Positions 31,118 through 39,216 of a stretch of DNA of 39,468 bases are shown here, one piece after another. The position numbers and the translations under genes are program-made. Position 1 is the first letter of the stretch. Every line of letters starts with the position of its first letter. Source of the stretch: Comamonadaceae bacterium (GTDB taxonomy: Bacteria; Pseudomonadota; Gammaproteobacteria; Burkholderiales; Burkholderiaceae_C); the NCBI GenBank assembly GCA_004144865.1, contig SEAY01000062.1:1-39468 (forward strand), in the 5' to 3' direction. The notes beneath the pieces are model-generated. The model was given only the letters and a program-made list of their open reading frames with translations. It was not told the DNA's origin and searched no databases.

Positions 31118-33187
31118 ATGCGCGGCACGCAACAGCAACCGCACTACCAGGCGCTCTATCGCGCCTGCATCAAGGAGGCGGCCACGGCCGGCGCCGCCCT
31201 GATGCAGGCGATGCTCGCGCGCGCGCTGCGCGAGTTGCCGGACAAGGCGGCCCGGATAGACGACGTGGTCGAGCGCAACCTGCTGCTGGAAGCCGTGACC
31301 GTGCTGCGCGAGCAGCAGCCCACGCTGGCCAATGCCTTCCCGCAGACGCTGTTGGCCGAATTCGCGCAGGCCATCGCCGGCGGCCGTTCGACCACCCTGG
31401 GCTTCGACTCGCTGTCGCTCCTGGGTGACGAGCAGCTCCAGGAAAACGCCGACCTGGTGCGCGCGGCCAAGGTGCTCGAAGCCGCCGTGCAGCCGCAACT
31501 GGGCAACTTCGAGGCCGCGCTCGCCGCGGCGGAGCTCACCCCGGCCGGCGGCCTGCATCGCCACCCCCTGCGCCCCGAGGTGTACGTGCGCAGCATCTAC
31601 CGGCTCGCGCGGCAAAGCCCCGTGTCGAGCGCCGTGCGCCGCCGCTGGCTGCGCTACCTTCCCCCGCTGATGGCGCCCGAGCTCGCCGAGGCCTACGCGG
31701 GGCTGGCGAAGCGTTTCGTGCCCAAGGACGCAGCCCTGGCGGAATCCGACGGGCACGTGGCGCAGGACGCGCGCGATCGCGCGACACAGCTCACCATCCG
31801 CGAGCTGCGCAAGCTGCTCTCCGGCGACCCGGGCGAGGGGGGCGACGAAGCCGTCGTCGTGTTCGCGGACAGCGACTTCTCCCACACCGTGCCGGCCGCG
31901 CTGGAGATGGTGCAGGACATGCGCAAGGTCGACCAGCTGGTGCAGCAGCTGCGCCAGCGCCAGGCGGCCATGCCGGGCCGCGAGCGCGATACGCTGGCGG
32001 CCTTTCGCGAGGCGCTGCGCCAGGAAGCGCGGCGTCCCGCCCAGGTGCTGGGCCTCGAGGTGGTGCACCTCATGGTCGCCCACCTCGCGGACGACCCGCG
32101 GCTGCTGCCCGCGGTGCGGCACGTGGTGCGAGAGCTCGAGCCCGCCTTCCTGCGCCTGGCGCTGGTGGATCCGCGTTTCTTCAGCGACCGCGAACATCCT
32201 GCCCGCCAGCTGCTGGAGGAGCTCACGCAGCGCAGCCTGGCGTGGAGCACGGCCGACGAGCCGGGTTTCGCGATCTTCATGGACGCCCTGCAGCAGGCCA
32301 CCGAGGCCTTGCTGGACACGCGCGCCAGCGGCCCCGAAACCTTCGAGATCGCGCTGGCGGCGCTGCAGGAAGCCTGGGACGAGGCACAGCCGAAGGGCCG
32401 CCGCAACCGCGAACGCGCCGTGCGCGCGCTGCTGCGCGCCGAGCAGCGCAACCTGCTCGCGGAGCGCCTGGGCCAGCAGGTGCTGGAGCGGCCCGATGCG
32501 GCGGGCGCGCCGCCCGAGGCCCTGGCGTTCCTCACGGGGCCCTGGGCCCAGGTGATGGCGCAGGCGCGCCTGGCGGACGCCAGCGGCGCCGAAGACCCGG
32601 GAGGCTATGGCTGGGTGGTGCACTCCGTGCTGTGGAGCGTGCAACCCGCGCTGGCGGCGCGCGTCGCGAGCCAGCAGCGCATGCTCAAGAGCCGCATCGA
32701 CGAGGGCCTGGCCAGCATCGACTACATGCGCGCGGACGCGCAGCGCTGGCACAACCTGCTGGCGGCGCTGCGCGACCTGGCGCTTTCGTCGGCGACCGGC
32801 AATGCGCTGCGCGCCGGCGAGCCGGAGCCCGCGCCGGAGAAGGTGGACACCTGGCTGGCCCCGCTGGAGATGCACGAGTCCGGCTTCGTGCCCGACGCCT
32901 CGGCCCCACCGGTGACCGGCCCCGACACGCTGCCGCCGCAGGAGCTGGAGGTGGGTGCCTACGTGGACCAGCTGGGCGAGCAATGGGAGCGCTGGCAGCT
33001 CACGTGGGCCAGCCCGCACGGGCTGCTGTTCATGTTCACGCACTCTTCGGGCACCACGCGCTCGATGACGCGCCGCAAGCTGCACCAGATGATGGCGCAG
33101 GGCACGCTGCGGCTGGTGTCCGCGCATCCGGTGGTGGACGCCGCGCTGGACTCCGTCGCCCACGCGGCCTGGCGCAACAGCCTGTAG
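31118..33187 (+). CDS. DUF1631 protein, second copy
   Basis: This 689-residue protein is a paralogue of the one at 27106. Shared blocks include HPLRPEVYVRSIY against NPLRPEVFVRAL, PRFFSDREHPARQLLEELTQRSLAW (about residues 350-375), LLRAEQRNLLAERL, and the C-terminal domain WQLTWASPHGLLFMFTHSSGTTRSMTRRKLHQM (about 622-655). The function is unknown; the protein is cytoplasmic by appearance, with no signal or membrane segment. The start ATG 31118 has an excellent ribosome site. Divergence between the copies is substantial, so the duplication is old rather than recent. The stop TAG is again the first part of a palindrome. Confidence 0.88.
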   Translation: MRGTQQQPHYQALYRACIKEAATAGAALMQAMLARALRELPDKAARIDDVVERNLLLEAVTVLREQQPTLANAFPQTLLAEFAQAIAGGRSTTLGFDSLSLLGDEQLQENADLVRAAKVLEAAVQPQLGNFEAALAAAELTPAGGLHRHPLRPEVYVRSIYRLARQSPVSSAVRRRWLRYLPPLMAPELAEAYAGLAKRFVPKDAALAESDGHVAQDARDRATQLTIRELRKLLSGDPGEGGDEAVVVFADSDFSHTVPAALEMVQDMRKVDQLVQQLRQRQAAMPGRERDTLAAFREALRQEARRPAQVLGLEVVHLMVAHLADDPRLLPAVRHVVRELEPAFLRLALVDPRFFSDREHPARQLLEELTQRSLAWSTADEPGFAIFMDALQQATEALLDTRASGPETFEIALAALQEAWDEAQPKGRRNRERAVRALLRAEQRNLLAERLGQQVLERPDAAGAPPEALAFLTGPWAQVMAQARLADASGAEDPGGYGWVVHSVLWSVQPALAARVASQQRMLKSRIDEGLASIDYMRADAQRWHNLLAALRDLALSSATGNALRAGEPEPAPEKVDTWLAPLEMHESGFVPDASAPPVTGPDTLPPQELEVGAYVDQLGEQWERWQLTWASPHGLLFMFTHSSGTTRSMTRRKLHQMMAQGTLRLVSAHPVVDAALDSVAHAAWRNSL

Positions 33188-33217
33188 GCTGGGTTCGCGA
33201 GAGCGACCCCAGCCTAC
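33184..33217. terminator. Palindrome overlapping the DUF1631 stop; terminator between convergent genes
   Basis: The arms gtaggctgggttcgc (33184-33198) and gcgaccccagcctac (33203-33217) pair over 15 bases with one mismatch around a GAGA loop. It includes the stop TAG of the second DUF1631 gene and lies 17 bases from the end of the convergent GIY-YIG-like gene. This gtaggctggg palindrome is of a type common between genes in Comamonadaceae (recollection, not searched). A bidirectional terminator is the natural role. Confidence 0.75.
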
Positions 33218-33233
33218 ATGCGAACCGCAAAGA

Positions 33234-33566
33234 TCACGCCTGCCACACGCCGAATCCCTTCTCCCGCAGCGCGATCCCCAGCTCCACTTCCATCTCCACT
33301 GCCGCGCGATACGGCATCGGGTTGTACACGGCGTAGAGGTCCGGTCGCAGCCGCACCCCGTATTCCTGCACGAACGCATTGGACTGGATGCCGGCCTTGT
33401 GCCGGTCGAAGCGCAGGTCGGGATCGAGACCCGTCATGCCGACATACACGAACGGCATGCCCAGGCGGTAATCGGGATTGCAGCGGCGGAATTTCGCGTT
33501 GTTCCACACGCGGTCGTCCAGCTCCACCACGTACACGTGGTAGTGCAGGCGCGCGCGCCGCGCCAT
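33234..33566 (-). CDS. Small GIY-YIG-like protein
   Basis: This 110-residue protein resembles a minimal GIY-YIG nuclease domain. The two halves of the motif appear as YHVYVVEL and FVYVGMTG (Tyr-Val-Gly in place of YIG). The catalytic Arg position fits LRFDRHKAG, and the metal-binding Glu fits AAVEMEVELGIALREKG. GIY-YIG domains cut DNA with one metal ion. Whether this divergent version is active is uncertain, and a partner protein may be needed. Its ATG overlaps the osmC stop (TGATG), so the two are translationally coupled. Confidence 0.62.
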   Translation of the reverse strand: MARRARLHYHVYVVELDDRVWNNAKFRRCNPDYRLGMPFVYVGMTGLDPDLRFDRHKAGIQSNAFVQEYGVRLRPDLYAVYNPMPYRAAVEMEVELGIALREKGFGVWQA

Positions 33567-34042
33567 CAGGCTGCGAAGGCGAAGCTGCCTTCCACGCGCA
33601 CCTCGCTGCGCACGGAGTTGGCGATGAAGCAGCGCTCGTGCGCCGCGTGGTGCAGCGCGTCCATCGCGGCTGCGTCGGCCGGCTTGCCCGGCGCCAGCAG
33701 CACGCGGGGACGCAGCACGATCTCGGTGATGCCCATGCGGCCGTCGGCGAACTTCGCCATGCGGCCTTCGGCGGCATCGACGTAGCTGTCCACCACGTAG
33801 CCCTGTTCGGCGGCGAGCGACAGGAACCACAGCATGTGGCAGCTGGAGACGGCCGCGACGAGCGCTTCCTCGGGATCCACCGCGGCCGCGTCCGACCAGG
33901 GCGCGCGCACGGAGTGCGGCGAGCTGGAGCCCGGCACCACGGCGCCGCCGTCGAAGCGCCACTGGTGGGCGCGGCTGTACTTCAGGTCGGTGAAGGCCTC
34001 GCCGCGGCGCGACCATTCGACGATGCATCCATAGCTGGGCAT
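33566..34042 (-). CDS. OsmC/Ohr-family protein
   Basis: This 158-residue OsmC-like protein has the family's first Cys in EALVAAVSSCHMLWFLSLAAEQG and the second in AHERCFIANSV. Together these reduce organic hydroperoxides with thiols from lipoylated or other donors. The segment GSSSPHSVRAPWSDAAAVDPEEAL with its Asp-Pro-Glu-Glu turn is typical. ATG 34042 has a good GAAGGAG site; the frame is open further upstream but begins without one. A strong sigma-70 promoter lies at 34108-34136. It is followed with one-base overlap by the GIY-YIG-like gene, forming a two-gene unit. Confidence 0.88.
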   Translation of the reverse strand: MPSYGCIVEWSRRGEAFTDLKYSRAHQWRFDGGAVVPGSSSPHSVRAPWSDAAAVDPEEALVAAVSSCHMLWFLSLAAEQGYVVDSYVDAAEGRMAKFADGRMGITEIVLRPRVLLAPGKPADAAAMDALHHAAHERCFIANSVRSEVRVEGSFAFAA

Positions 34043-34107
34043 GGGGCGCTCCTTCATCTGCGCGACAGTTCTCCTCCAGGCAATGGAAGAGGCACGCATC
34101 GGCCGGT

Positions 34108-34136
34108 TTTATACGTGCATGCAAACGGCTCTCCAA
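34108..34136 (-). promoter_or_regulatory. Sigma-70 promoter of the osmC unit
   Basis: On the minus strand, TTGGAG (34136-34131), a 17-base spacer and TATAAA (34113-34108) form a good promoter. The predicted start near 34101 gives a leader of about 58 bases before the osmC ATG. No operator is recognised; a tgcatgca palindrome lies in the spacer. Confidence 0.6.
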
Positions 34137-34185
34137 GACGGCTGAGGCATGCGCGCAACAGATGTCTGGCACAGCGGTAAGGCCC

Positions 34186-34214
34186 TTGGAAAGCTGACAA
34201 AGGCCGCTTATTGC
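34186..34214 (+). promoter_or_regulatory. Possible promoter of the lytic transglycosylase gene
   Basis: TTGGAA (34186-34191), 17 bases, then TATTGC (34209-34214) is a moderate sigma-70 match reading towards the gene at 34334. It would give a leader of about 110 bases. Nothing else is clear in this 291-base gap beyond this and the osmC promoter. Confidence 0.3.
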
Positions 34215-34333
34215 ATGAGTTTTTCACGTCCGACAGGCCTGTAGGACGGGACGCTGTAACCGGACGAACTTTTGCCGACACGACCCGTCCATTGTTCTTT
34301 GCCTGAACGAAACGCAGCAAGGGGCCAGTACGA

Positions 34334-35188
34334 ATGAATGAGCGCATTGCCACGCAGGTGACCTCCATCCACAACGCCGTGATGCTCGCGGCGCTCCTGG
34401 GCGTGGGCCTCACCGGCTCCGTGGCCCTGACGCCGGTCACCTCGGACACGCTGGCTCAGCGGGTGCAGACCGGCAAGCTGGTGGACACCGGCGCTTCGTT
34501 GAAAGCGCCGCAGATCGCGTTCGGCGGCCCCTCCGCCACGGGCGCGGCCATCGGCTTCAAGATGGACCACTACGCGGAGCTGCGCAAGCAGATGCGCTGG
34601 CTGCCGGTGCGCCTGGGCGAGAACATGCTGAAGACGCCCGACCCGTCCTCGCGCCTGCTGCTGGTGAAGGCCGCCGCGGAGAGCGCGGGGCTGCAGGAAG
34701 TGGGCCTCAGCCACCGCGACGTCTACGGCATCATCAACGCCGAGACGTCCTGGATCCCCCGCCTGGGGGCCAGCAAGGACGGCACGCCCAACCTCGGCAT
34801 CGCGCAGTTCGAGCCCGCCACCGCGCGCGCCGTGGGCCTCACGGATCCCCACGATCCGGTGCAGGCCGTGTACGCGGCCGCGCTGCACCTGAAGGAAGCC
34901 GCGGTGTGGAGCGCCCGGCGCATCGAGGACTTGAAACTCACGCCCGAACAGCGCGCGGTGAAGCTGCGCGAGGGCGTCTCGATCTACTACAACCTGTCGT
35001 CCAAGGGCCGCGCCAAGTGGAACGGCATGAACACCGCCAAGCTGCCGGTGGAGACGCGCCGCCACATCGCGAACGCCCGCGTCGGCGCGCGCGAGGCCGC
35101 CGAGCTCGAGTCGCAGCTGCGCGAGCTCAAGGGCCGCATGGGCCAGCCGGGCGTCATGACGGTGTCGCTGCCGCAGGGCGGGAGCTGA
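34334..35188 (+). CDS. Transglycosylase SLT-domain protein
   Basis: This 284-residue protein has a hydrophobic N-terminal segment (about residues 15-32) that could be a signal peptide or anchor, and a lysozyme-like SLT domain. The domain starts around residue 108, with catalytic Glu137 in YGIINAETSW, NLGIAQFEPATARAVGL, and HDPVQAVYAAALHLKEA and VSIYYN near its end. Such enzymes cleave peptidoglycan glycan strands to anhydro-muropeptides in the periplasm. The C-terminal 45 residues are charged and probably helical. Its last 35 bases overlap the convergent TAXI gene. Confidence 0.85.
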   Translation: MNERIATQVTSIHNAVMLAALLGVGLTGSVALTPVTSDTLAQRVQTGKLVDTGASLKAPQIAFGGPSATGAAIGFKMDHYAELRKQMRWLPVRLGENMLKTPDPSSRLLLVKAAAESAGLQEVGLSHRDVYGIINAETSWIPRLGASKDGTPNLGIAQFEPATARAVGLTDPHDPVQAVYAAALHLKEAAVWSARRIEDLKLTPEQRAVKLREGVSIYYNLSSKGRAKWNGMNTAKLPVETRRHIANARVGAREAAELESQLRELKGRMGQPGVMTVSLPQGGS

Positions 35189-36497
35189 CCGTCGCGCGGC
35201 GCCGCACGGCGTCGATGTTGTTGCGCAGCGCGTAGAGCTCGTCGGCGTAGGCGAGCGGCACGCTGATGTTCTCCACCTTCTCGTCGAGCGCGTCCAGCTC
35301 GCGCACCAGCTGCGCTCCGGTGGCGGGCTCCGCGTGCAGCTTCTGCTCGATCTCGCGCAGCTGCCCGTACCAGCGGAACACGCGCGAACGGATGCGGAAC
35401 TGGTACAGCGGCGGCACCACGCGCGTCAGCGGCAGCAGCACGGCCAGGATGATGCCCAGTGCGAGCCACATGCGCTCCACCAGGTTGGCCATCCAGAACG
35501 GCAGCCAGCGCTGCAGGAAGGGCTGGCCGCTGCGGATCGCACGTTCCGCCTCGGCCGAGAGCGGGTATTCGCTGTGCTCGATGCTGGGAAAGCTGCCGGC
35601 GCGGTTGAACCAGCCCGCGGGCCCGTGCATGCCCTTGGCCGCCTGCACGAAAAGCTGCAGCAGAGCCGGGTGCGTCTGCTCGCGCGCGAGCAGGGACGTG
35701 GTGGTGGCGACCAGGCGCACGTCCTGCGGCGGGTGGTCGTTCGAGAGGTCCACCACGCCGCGCGGCAGCACGACGGGCGTGAGGAACGGGAAGCGGCGCG
35801 AGTAGGCCTCGCTCTGGCCGAAGTCCATCAGCTTCACGCCGGGCGTCTGCAGCAGCATCTGCACCATCAGCGACTCCGGGGCGGAAGCGAACACGATGGC
35901 ATCCAGCTCGCCTTCGAGGAAGGCGACGGTGGCCGCGGTCTGGTCCAGCCGGGTGAGCTTCAGCTGCGCGGGGTCGAGGCGGTTGGCCTCCAGCAGCCGG
36001 CGCATGAGGAACGGGGCGCCGCTGCCGCGCGCGCCTATGTTCACGCGCAGCGGCTGCAGCTGCGTGAGGGACGCGAGGGCGCCGCCCGCCACCTTCTTCG
36101 CCGCGTCTTCACGGTAGAACAGCCACACGGGTTCCACGAACAGGCTGCCCAGCGACACGATGCCGCCCTCGTCGCGTGCTTCGCGGTCGTTGCTGCCGCC
36201 CTGCACGAAGCCCAGGTCGGCCTGGCCGCTGCGCAGCAGGCGCAGGTTGGAGGGCGAGCCTTCGCTGGGCACCAGCACCACTTCGATGCCGTGGCGCTTG
36301 AGCGCCTGCTGGTAGCGCTTGCCGAATTCTGCGTATGCGCTCTGGGCGGGGCCGGTGGCCAGCCGCACGGTCTTGGGCGGGTTGGGGGCCAGCCACCAGT
36401 ACGCCAGCGCGAGCAGGGCGATGGCGAGCAGCGCGACGGGACCGGCCGAGATCAGCAGGTCGCGCAGCGACAGCAGCGTGTTGCGCAGCGCCCTCAT
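35154..36497 (-). CDS. TAXI-family TRAP solute-binding protein, membrane anchored
   Basis: This 447-residue protein has a TAXI-type binding domain (about residues 42-320: VRLATGPAQSAYAEFGKRYQQAL, LLRSGQADLGFVQGG, GSLFVEPVWLFYRED, INIGARGSGAPFLMRRLLE). The domain lies between an N-terminal membrane helix (about 15-36) and a second one (about 343-366, LALGIILAVLLPLTRVVPP). A charged cytoplasmic tail of about 80 residues follows, likely coiled. No TAXI membrane subunit (fused DctQM) is nearby. This orphan, doubly anchored form suggests sensing or a shared transporter elsewhere. Its start overlaps the P1-peptidase stop (ATGA). Confidence 0.85.
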   Translation of the reverse strand: MRALRNTLLSLRDLLISAGPVALLAIALLALAYWWLAPNPPKTVRLATGPAQSAYAEFGKRYQQALKRHGIEVVLVPSEGSPSNLRLLRSGQADLGFVQGGSNDREARDEGGIVSLGSLFVEPVWLFYREDAAKKVAGGALASLTQLQPLRVNIGARGSGAPFLMRRLLEANRLDPAQLKLTRLDQTAATVAFLEGELDAIVFASAPESLMVQMLLQTPGVKLMDFGQSEAYSRRFPFLTPVVLPRGVVDLSNDHPPQDVRLVATTTSLLAREQTHPALLQLFVQAAKGMHGPAGWFNRAGSFPSIEHSEYPLSAEAERAIRSGQPFLQRWLPFWMANLVERMWLALGIILAVLLPLTRVVPPLYQFRIRSRVFRWYGQLREIEQKLHAEPATGAQLVRELDALDEKVENISVPLAYADELYALRNNIDAVRRRATVSSRPAAATPS

Positions 36498-37471
36498 GCC
36501 AGCTCACCCGCCGCGGGGAGGTGCAGGCCGCCCGCCGTGACGCCACGGGCGGCGCGCACGGCGCGGACGACGGCCAGCGCGCAGGCTTCGGCGGCCATGG
36601 TGCCCAGGGTCATCATCCCCAGGGTGCGGCCGCTCGCGCCGGTCGCCAGCGCGAACAGGGTGTCGCCGTCGCTGAGCGTGTGCGCGGGGTTGATGGTGCG
36701 CGCGAGGCCGTCATGGCCCATGGTGGCGAGCCGGCCCGCCTGCATCTTCGTGAGCGCCGCGTCGGTGGCGATCACGCCGATGGTCGTGTTGCTGCCGGCC
36801 AGCATGGGCCGCGCTTCGTCGCCCCGCAGCAGGGCGCGCCGCGTGTCCAGCAGGTGCACACCGTCCTCGGTGCGCGCGCCGGCGAGCACTGCGCCCGTTT
36901 CCGGATCGACCACGTCGCCCAGCGCGTTGCACGCGACGATCGCGCCCACGGTGACGCCGTCCACGGTGACCGCGGCGCAGCCGATGCCGCCCTTCATGGC
37001 CCGGTGGAAGCCGAACACCTTGCCCACCACCGCGCCCGCGCCGGCGCCGACGTTGCCTTCCGCCGGCACGCTGCGCGAAGCGGCCTGGCAGGCCGCGTAG
37101 CCGGCGGCGGCGTCGGGACGGATGCCGGCGTCGCCCAAGGGCAGGTCGAACAGCACGGCGCCCGGCACGATGGGCACGCGCGCGGGGCCGACGGCGAGGC
37201 CCACGCCCTGTTCGTCCAGCCAGCGCATCACCCCGCCGGCCGCGTCGAGCCCGAACGCGCTGCCGCCCGCGAGCAGCACGCCGTGCACCTGCTCCACCAC
37301 GTTCGAGGGCGACAGCAGGTCGGTCTCGCGGGTGCCGGGCGCCGCGCCGCGCACGTCGACGCCGGCCACCGCGCCGCCGCGCGCCAGCACCACGGTGCAT
37401 CCGGTGGGGCGCCGCGGGTCGGTGAAGTGGCCGACCTCGATGCCGCCGACGTCGGTAATGGAAGAGCTCAT
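36494..37471 (-). CDS. P1 (S58/DmpA) family peptidase
   Basis: This 325-residue member of the DmpA/BapA amidohydrolase family has the N-terminal ITDVGGIEVGHFTDPRRPTGCTVVL, AGGSAFGLDAAGGVMRWLDEQGVG, GNVGAGAGAVVGK and GGIGCAAV. The self-cleavage region NTTIGVIATDA (residues 228-238) should, by family analogy, release Thr or Ser as N-terminal nucleophile. Family members act as beta- or D-aminopeptidases. The start at 37471 is taken over an upstream ATG because MSSSITDVGG matches relatives. It is coupled to the TAXI gene downstream and divergent from the phosphorylase gene, with starts only about 30 bases apart. Confidence 0.88.
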   Translation of the reverse strand: MSSSITDVGGIEVGHFTDPRRPTGCTVVLARGGAVAGVDVRGAAPGTRETDLLSPSNVVEQVHGVLLAGGSAFGLDAAGGVMRWLDEQGVGLAVGPARVPIVPGAVLFDLPLGDAGIRPDAAAGYAACQAASRSVPAEGNVGAGAGAVVGKVFGFHRAMKGGIGCAAVTVDGVTVGAIVACNALGDVVDPETGAVLAGARTEDGVHLLDTRRALLRGDEARPMLAGSNTTIGVIATDAALTKMQAGRLATMGHDGLARTINPAHTLSDGDTLFALATGASGRTLGMMTLGTMAAEACALAVVRAVRAARGVTAGGLHLPAAGELA

Positions 37472-37502
37472 GAAACGATTATGTCCGCCGCTTTGGCGCA
37501 TC

Positions 37503-39206
37503 ATGCAGTCCGAGCCGCGCCATCCCATGTTCCTGTCTCGTGCCCGCATCGCCTACTTCTCCATGGAGTTCGCCCTGGAGGACGGCATCCCCACGTACAG
37601 CGGCGGCCTGGGCGTCCTCGCGGGCGACATGATGCGCAGCGCCGCCGACCTCGGCGTGCCGCTGGTGGGCGTAACCCTGGCCAGCCGCGCCGGCTACTTC
37701 CGGCAGGAGATCGCCGGCGACGCGCAGGTGGAGCGGGCCGAGCCATGGGACCCTTCGGCGCACGCGCAGCGCCTGGCCTGCAAGGTGATGGTGGCCATGG
37801 GCGGGCGCGAGGTCTGGATCGGCGCGTGGCGCTACGACGTGGAAGGCCACCCGCGGCGCGGTGGCGCCGCCCCGGTGATCCTGCTGGACACCGACCTGCC
37901 GGAGAACCATCCGGACGACCGCACGCTCACGCACTGGCTGTACGGCGGCGACGCGGCCTACCGGCTGCGCCAGGAGATCGTGCTGGGCGTGGGCGGCGTG
38001 CGCATGCTGCGTGCGCTGGGGCTGCGGGTGTACCGGTATCACCTCAACGAAGGACATTCGGCCCTGCTCACCCTGGAGCTGCTGCGCGAGGAGGGTGGCG
38101 CGGCGCCGGCCGGCGAGCTGCTGCGGGACGCCATCGAGGCCGTGCGCGCGAGCTGCGTGTTCACCACCCATACCCCCGTGGAGGCGGGCCACGACCAGTA
38201 CCCCGCTGCCATGGCGCTGCAGTGGCTCGCCGGCGTGGTCGACCCGCAGGTGCTGCAGGCGCTGGAGGGCACCGAGGCGCTGAACCTCACCCGGCTCGCG
38301 CTGCGCCTGTGCGGCTGGGTCAACGGCGTCGCCGACAGCCATGCCCGCACGTCCCGCGCGCTGTTCCCCGGCTACGACGTGCACGCGGTCACCAACGGCG
38401 TGCACGCGCTCACCTGGGCGGGCCCGGCGATGCGCGCCCTGTTCGACCGCCGCATCCCCCAGTGGTGCCACGAGCCGGAGCTGCTGGTGCGCGCGCTGCG
38501 CATCCCGGACGCCGAGATCGTGGCCGCGCACGCCGTGGCGAAGCAGGAACTGCTGCGATCCATCGCCGGCGTACCCGGCGCGCAGGCGCTCGACCCGCAG
38601 CGTTTCACCGTCGGCTTCGCCCGCCGCATGACGGATTACAAGCGTCCGGGCCTGCTGTTCACGGACCTGGCCCGCCTGCGGGCCATCGCGCGCGACCAGC
38701 CGTTCCAGGTGATCGTCTCCGGCAAGGCGCACCCGCGCGACGACACGGGCAAGCGCCACATCGAGAGCCTGCATGCATGGGCGCGCGAGCTGGAAGGCAC
38801 GGTGCCTGTGGTGTTCGTGCCCGATTACCGGCTCGAGGTCGCGCGGCGCCTGGTGGCGGGCGTGGACCTGTGGCTGAACACCCCGCTGCCGCCGCTGGAG
38901 GCTTCCGGCACCAGCGGCATGAAGGCCGCGCTCAATGGCGTGCCCAGCCTCAGCGTGCTGGACGGATGGTGGGTGGAAGGATGGGAGGAAGGCGTGACAG
39001 GCTGGGCCATCGGTGCCGACGGCGACCGCGATGCCGGCCGCCACGCCGCGTCGCTGTACCAGAAGCTGGAGCAGCTGGTGCTGCCCGCCTTTCGCGATAC
39101 GGCGGCCTGGGCGGCGATCATGAAGTCCGCGATCGCGCGCAACGGCTCCTACTTCAACAGCCACCGCATGATCCGGCGCTACGCGACGGAAGCCTACTTC
39201 AGCTGA
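37503..39206 (+). CDS. glgP: Short-form alpha-glucan phosphorylase
   Basis: This 567-residue protein is of the alpha-glucan phosphorylase family that releases glucose-1-phosphate from glycogen or maltodextrin. It starts near IAYFSMEFALEDGIPTYSGGLGVLAGD, the family N-terminal motif, and has YHLNEGHSALLTLELL and VFTTHTPVEAGHDQY, then TVGFARRMTDYKRPGLLF and VIVSGKAHPRDD. The PLP-binding Lys lies in EASGTSGMKAALNG. It lacks the N-terminal DUF3417 region of the longer form. ATG 37503 is chosen; ATG 37470 is in frame but shares its CATG with the divergent peptidase start, and ATG 37530 is also possible. It converges on the copper-protein gene. Confidence 0.85.
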   Translation: MQSEPRHPMFLSRARIAYFSMEFALEDGIPTYSGGLGVLAGDMMRSAADLGVPLVGVTLASRAGYFRQEIAGDAQVERAEPWDPSAHAQRLACKVMVAMGGREVWIGAWRYDVEGHPRRGGAAPVILLDTDLPENHPDDRTLTHWLYGGDAAYRLRQEIVLGVGGVRMLRALGLRVYRYHLNEGHSALLTLELLREEGGAAPAGELLRDAIEAVRASCVFTTHTPVEAGHDQYPAAMALQWLAGVVDPQVLQALEGTEALNLTRLALRLCGWVNGVADSHARTSRALFPGYDVHAVTNGVHALTWAGPAMRALFDRRIPQWCHEPELLVRALRIPDAEIVAAHAVAKQELLRSIAGVPGAQALDPQRFTVGFARRMTDYKRPGLLFTDLARLRAIARDQPFQVIVSGKAHPRDDTGKRHIESLHAWARELEGTVPVVFVPDYRLEVARRLVAGVDLWLNTPLPPLEASGTSGMKAALNGVPSLSVLDGWWVEGWEEGVTGWAIGADGDRDAGRHAASLYQKLEQLVLPAFRDTAAWAAIMKSAIARNGSYFNSHRMIRRYATEAYFS

Positions 39207-39216
39207 GCCCGGCCGC

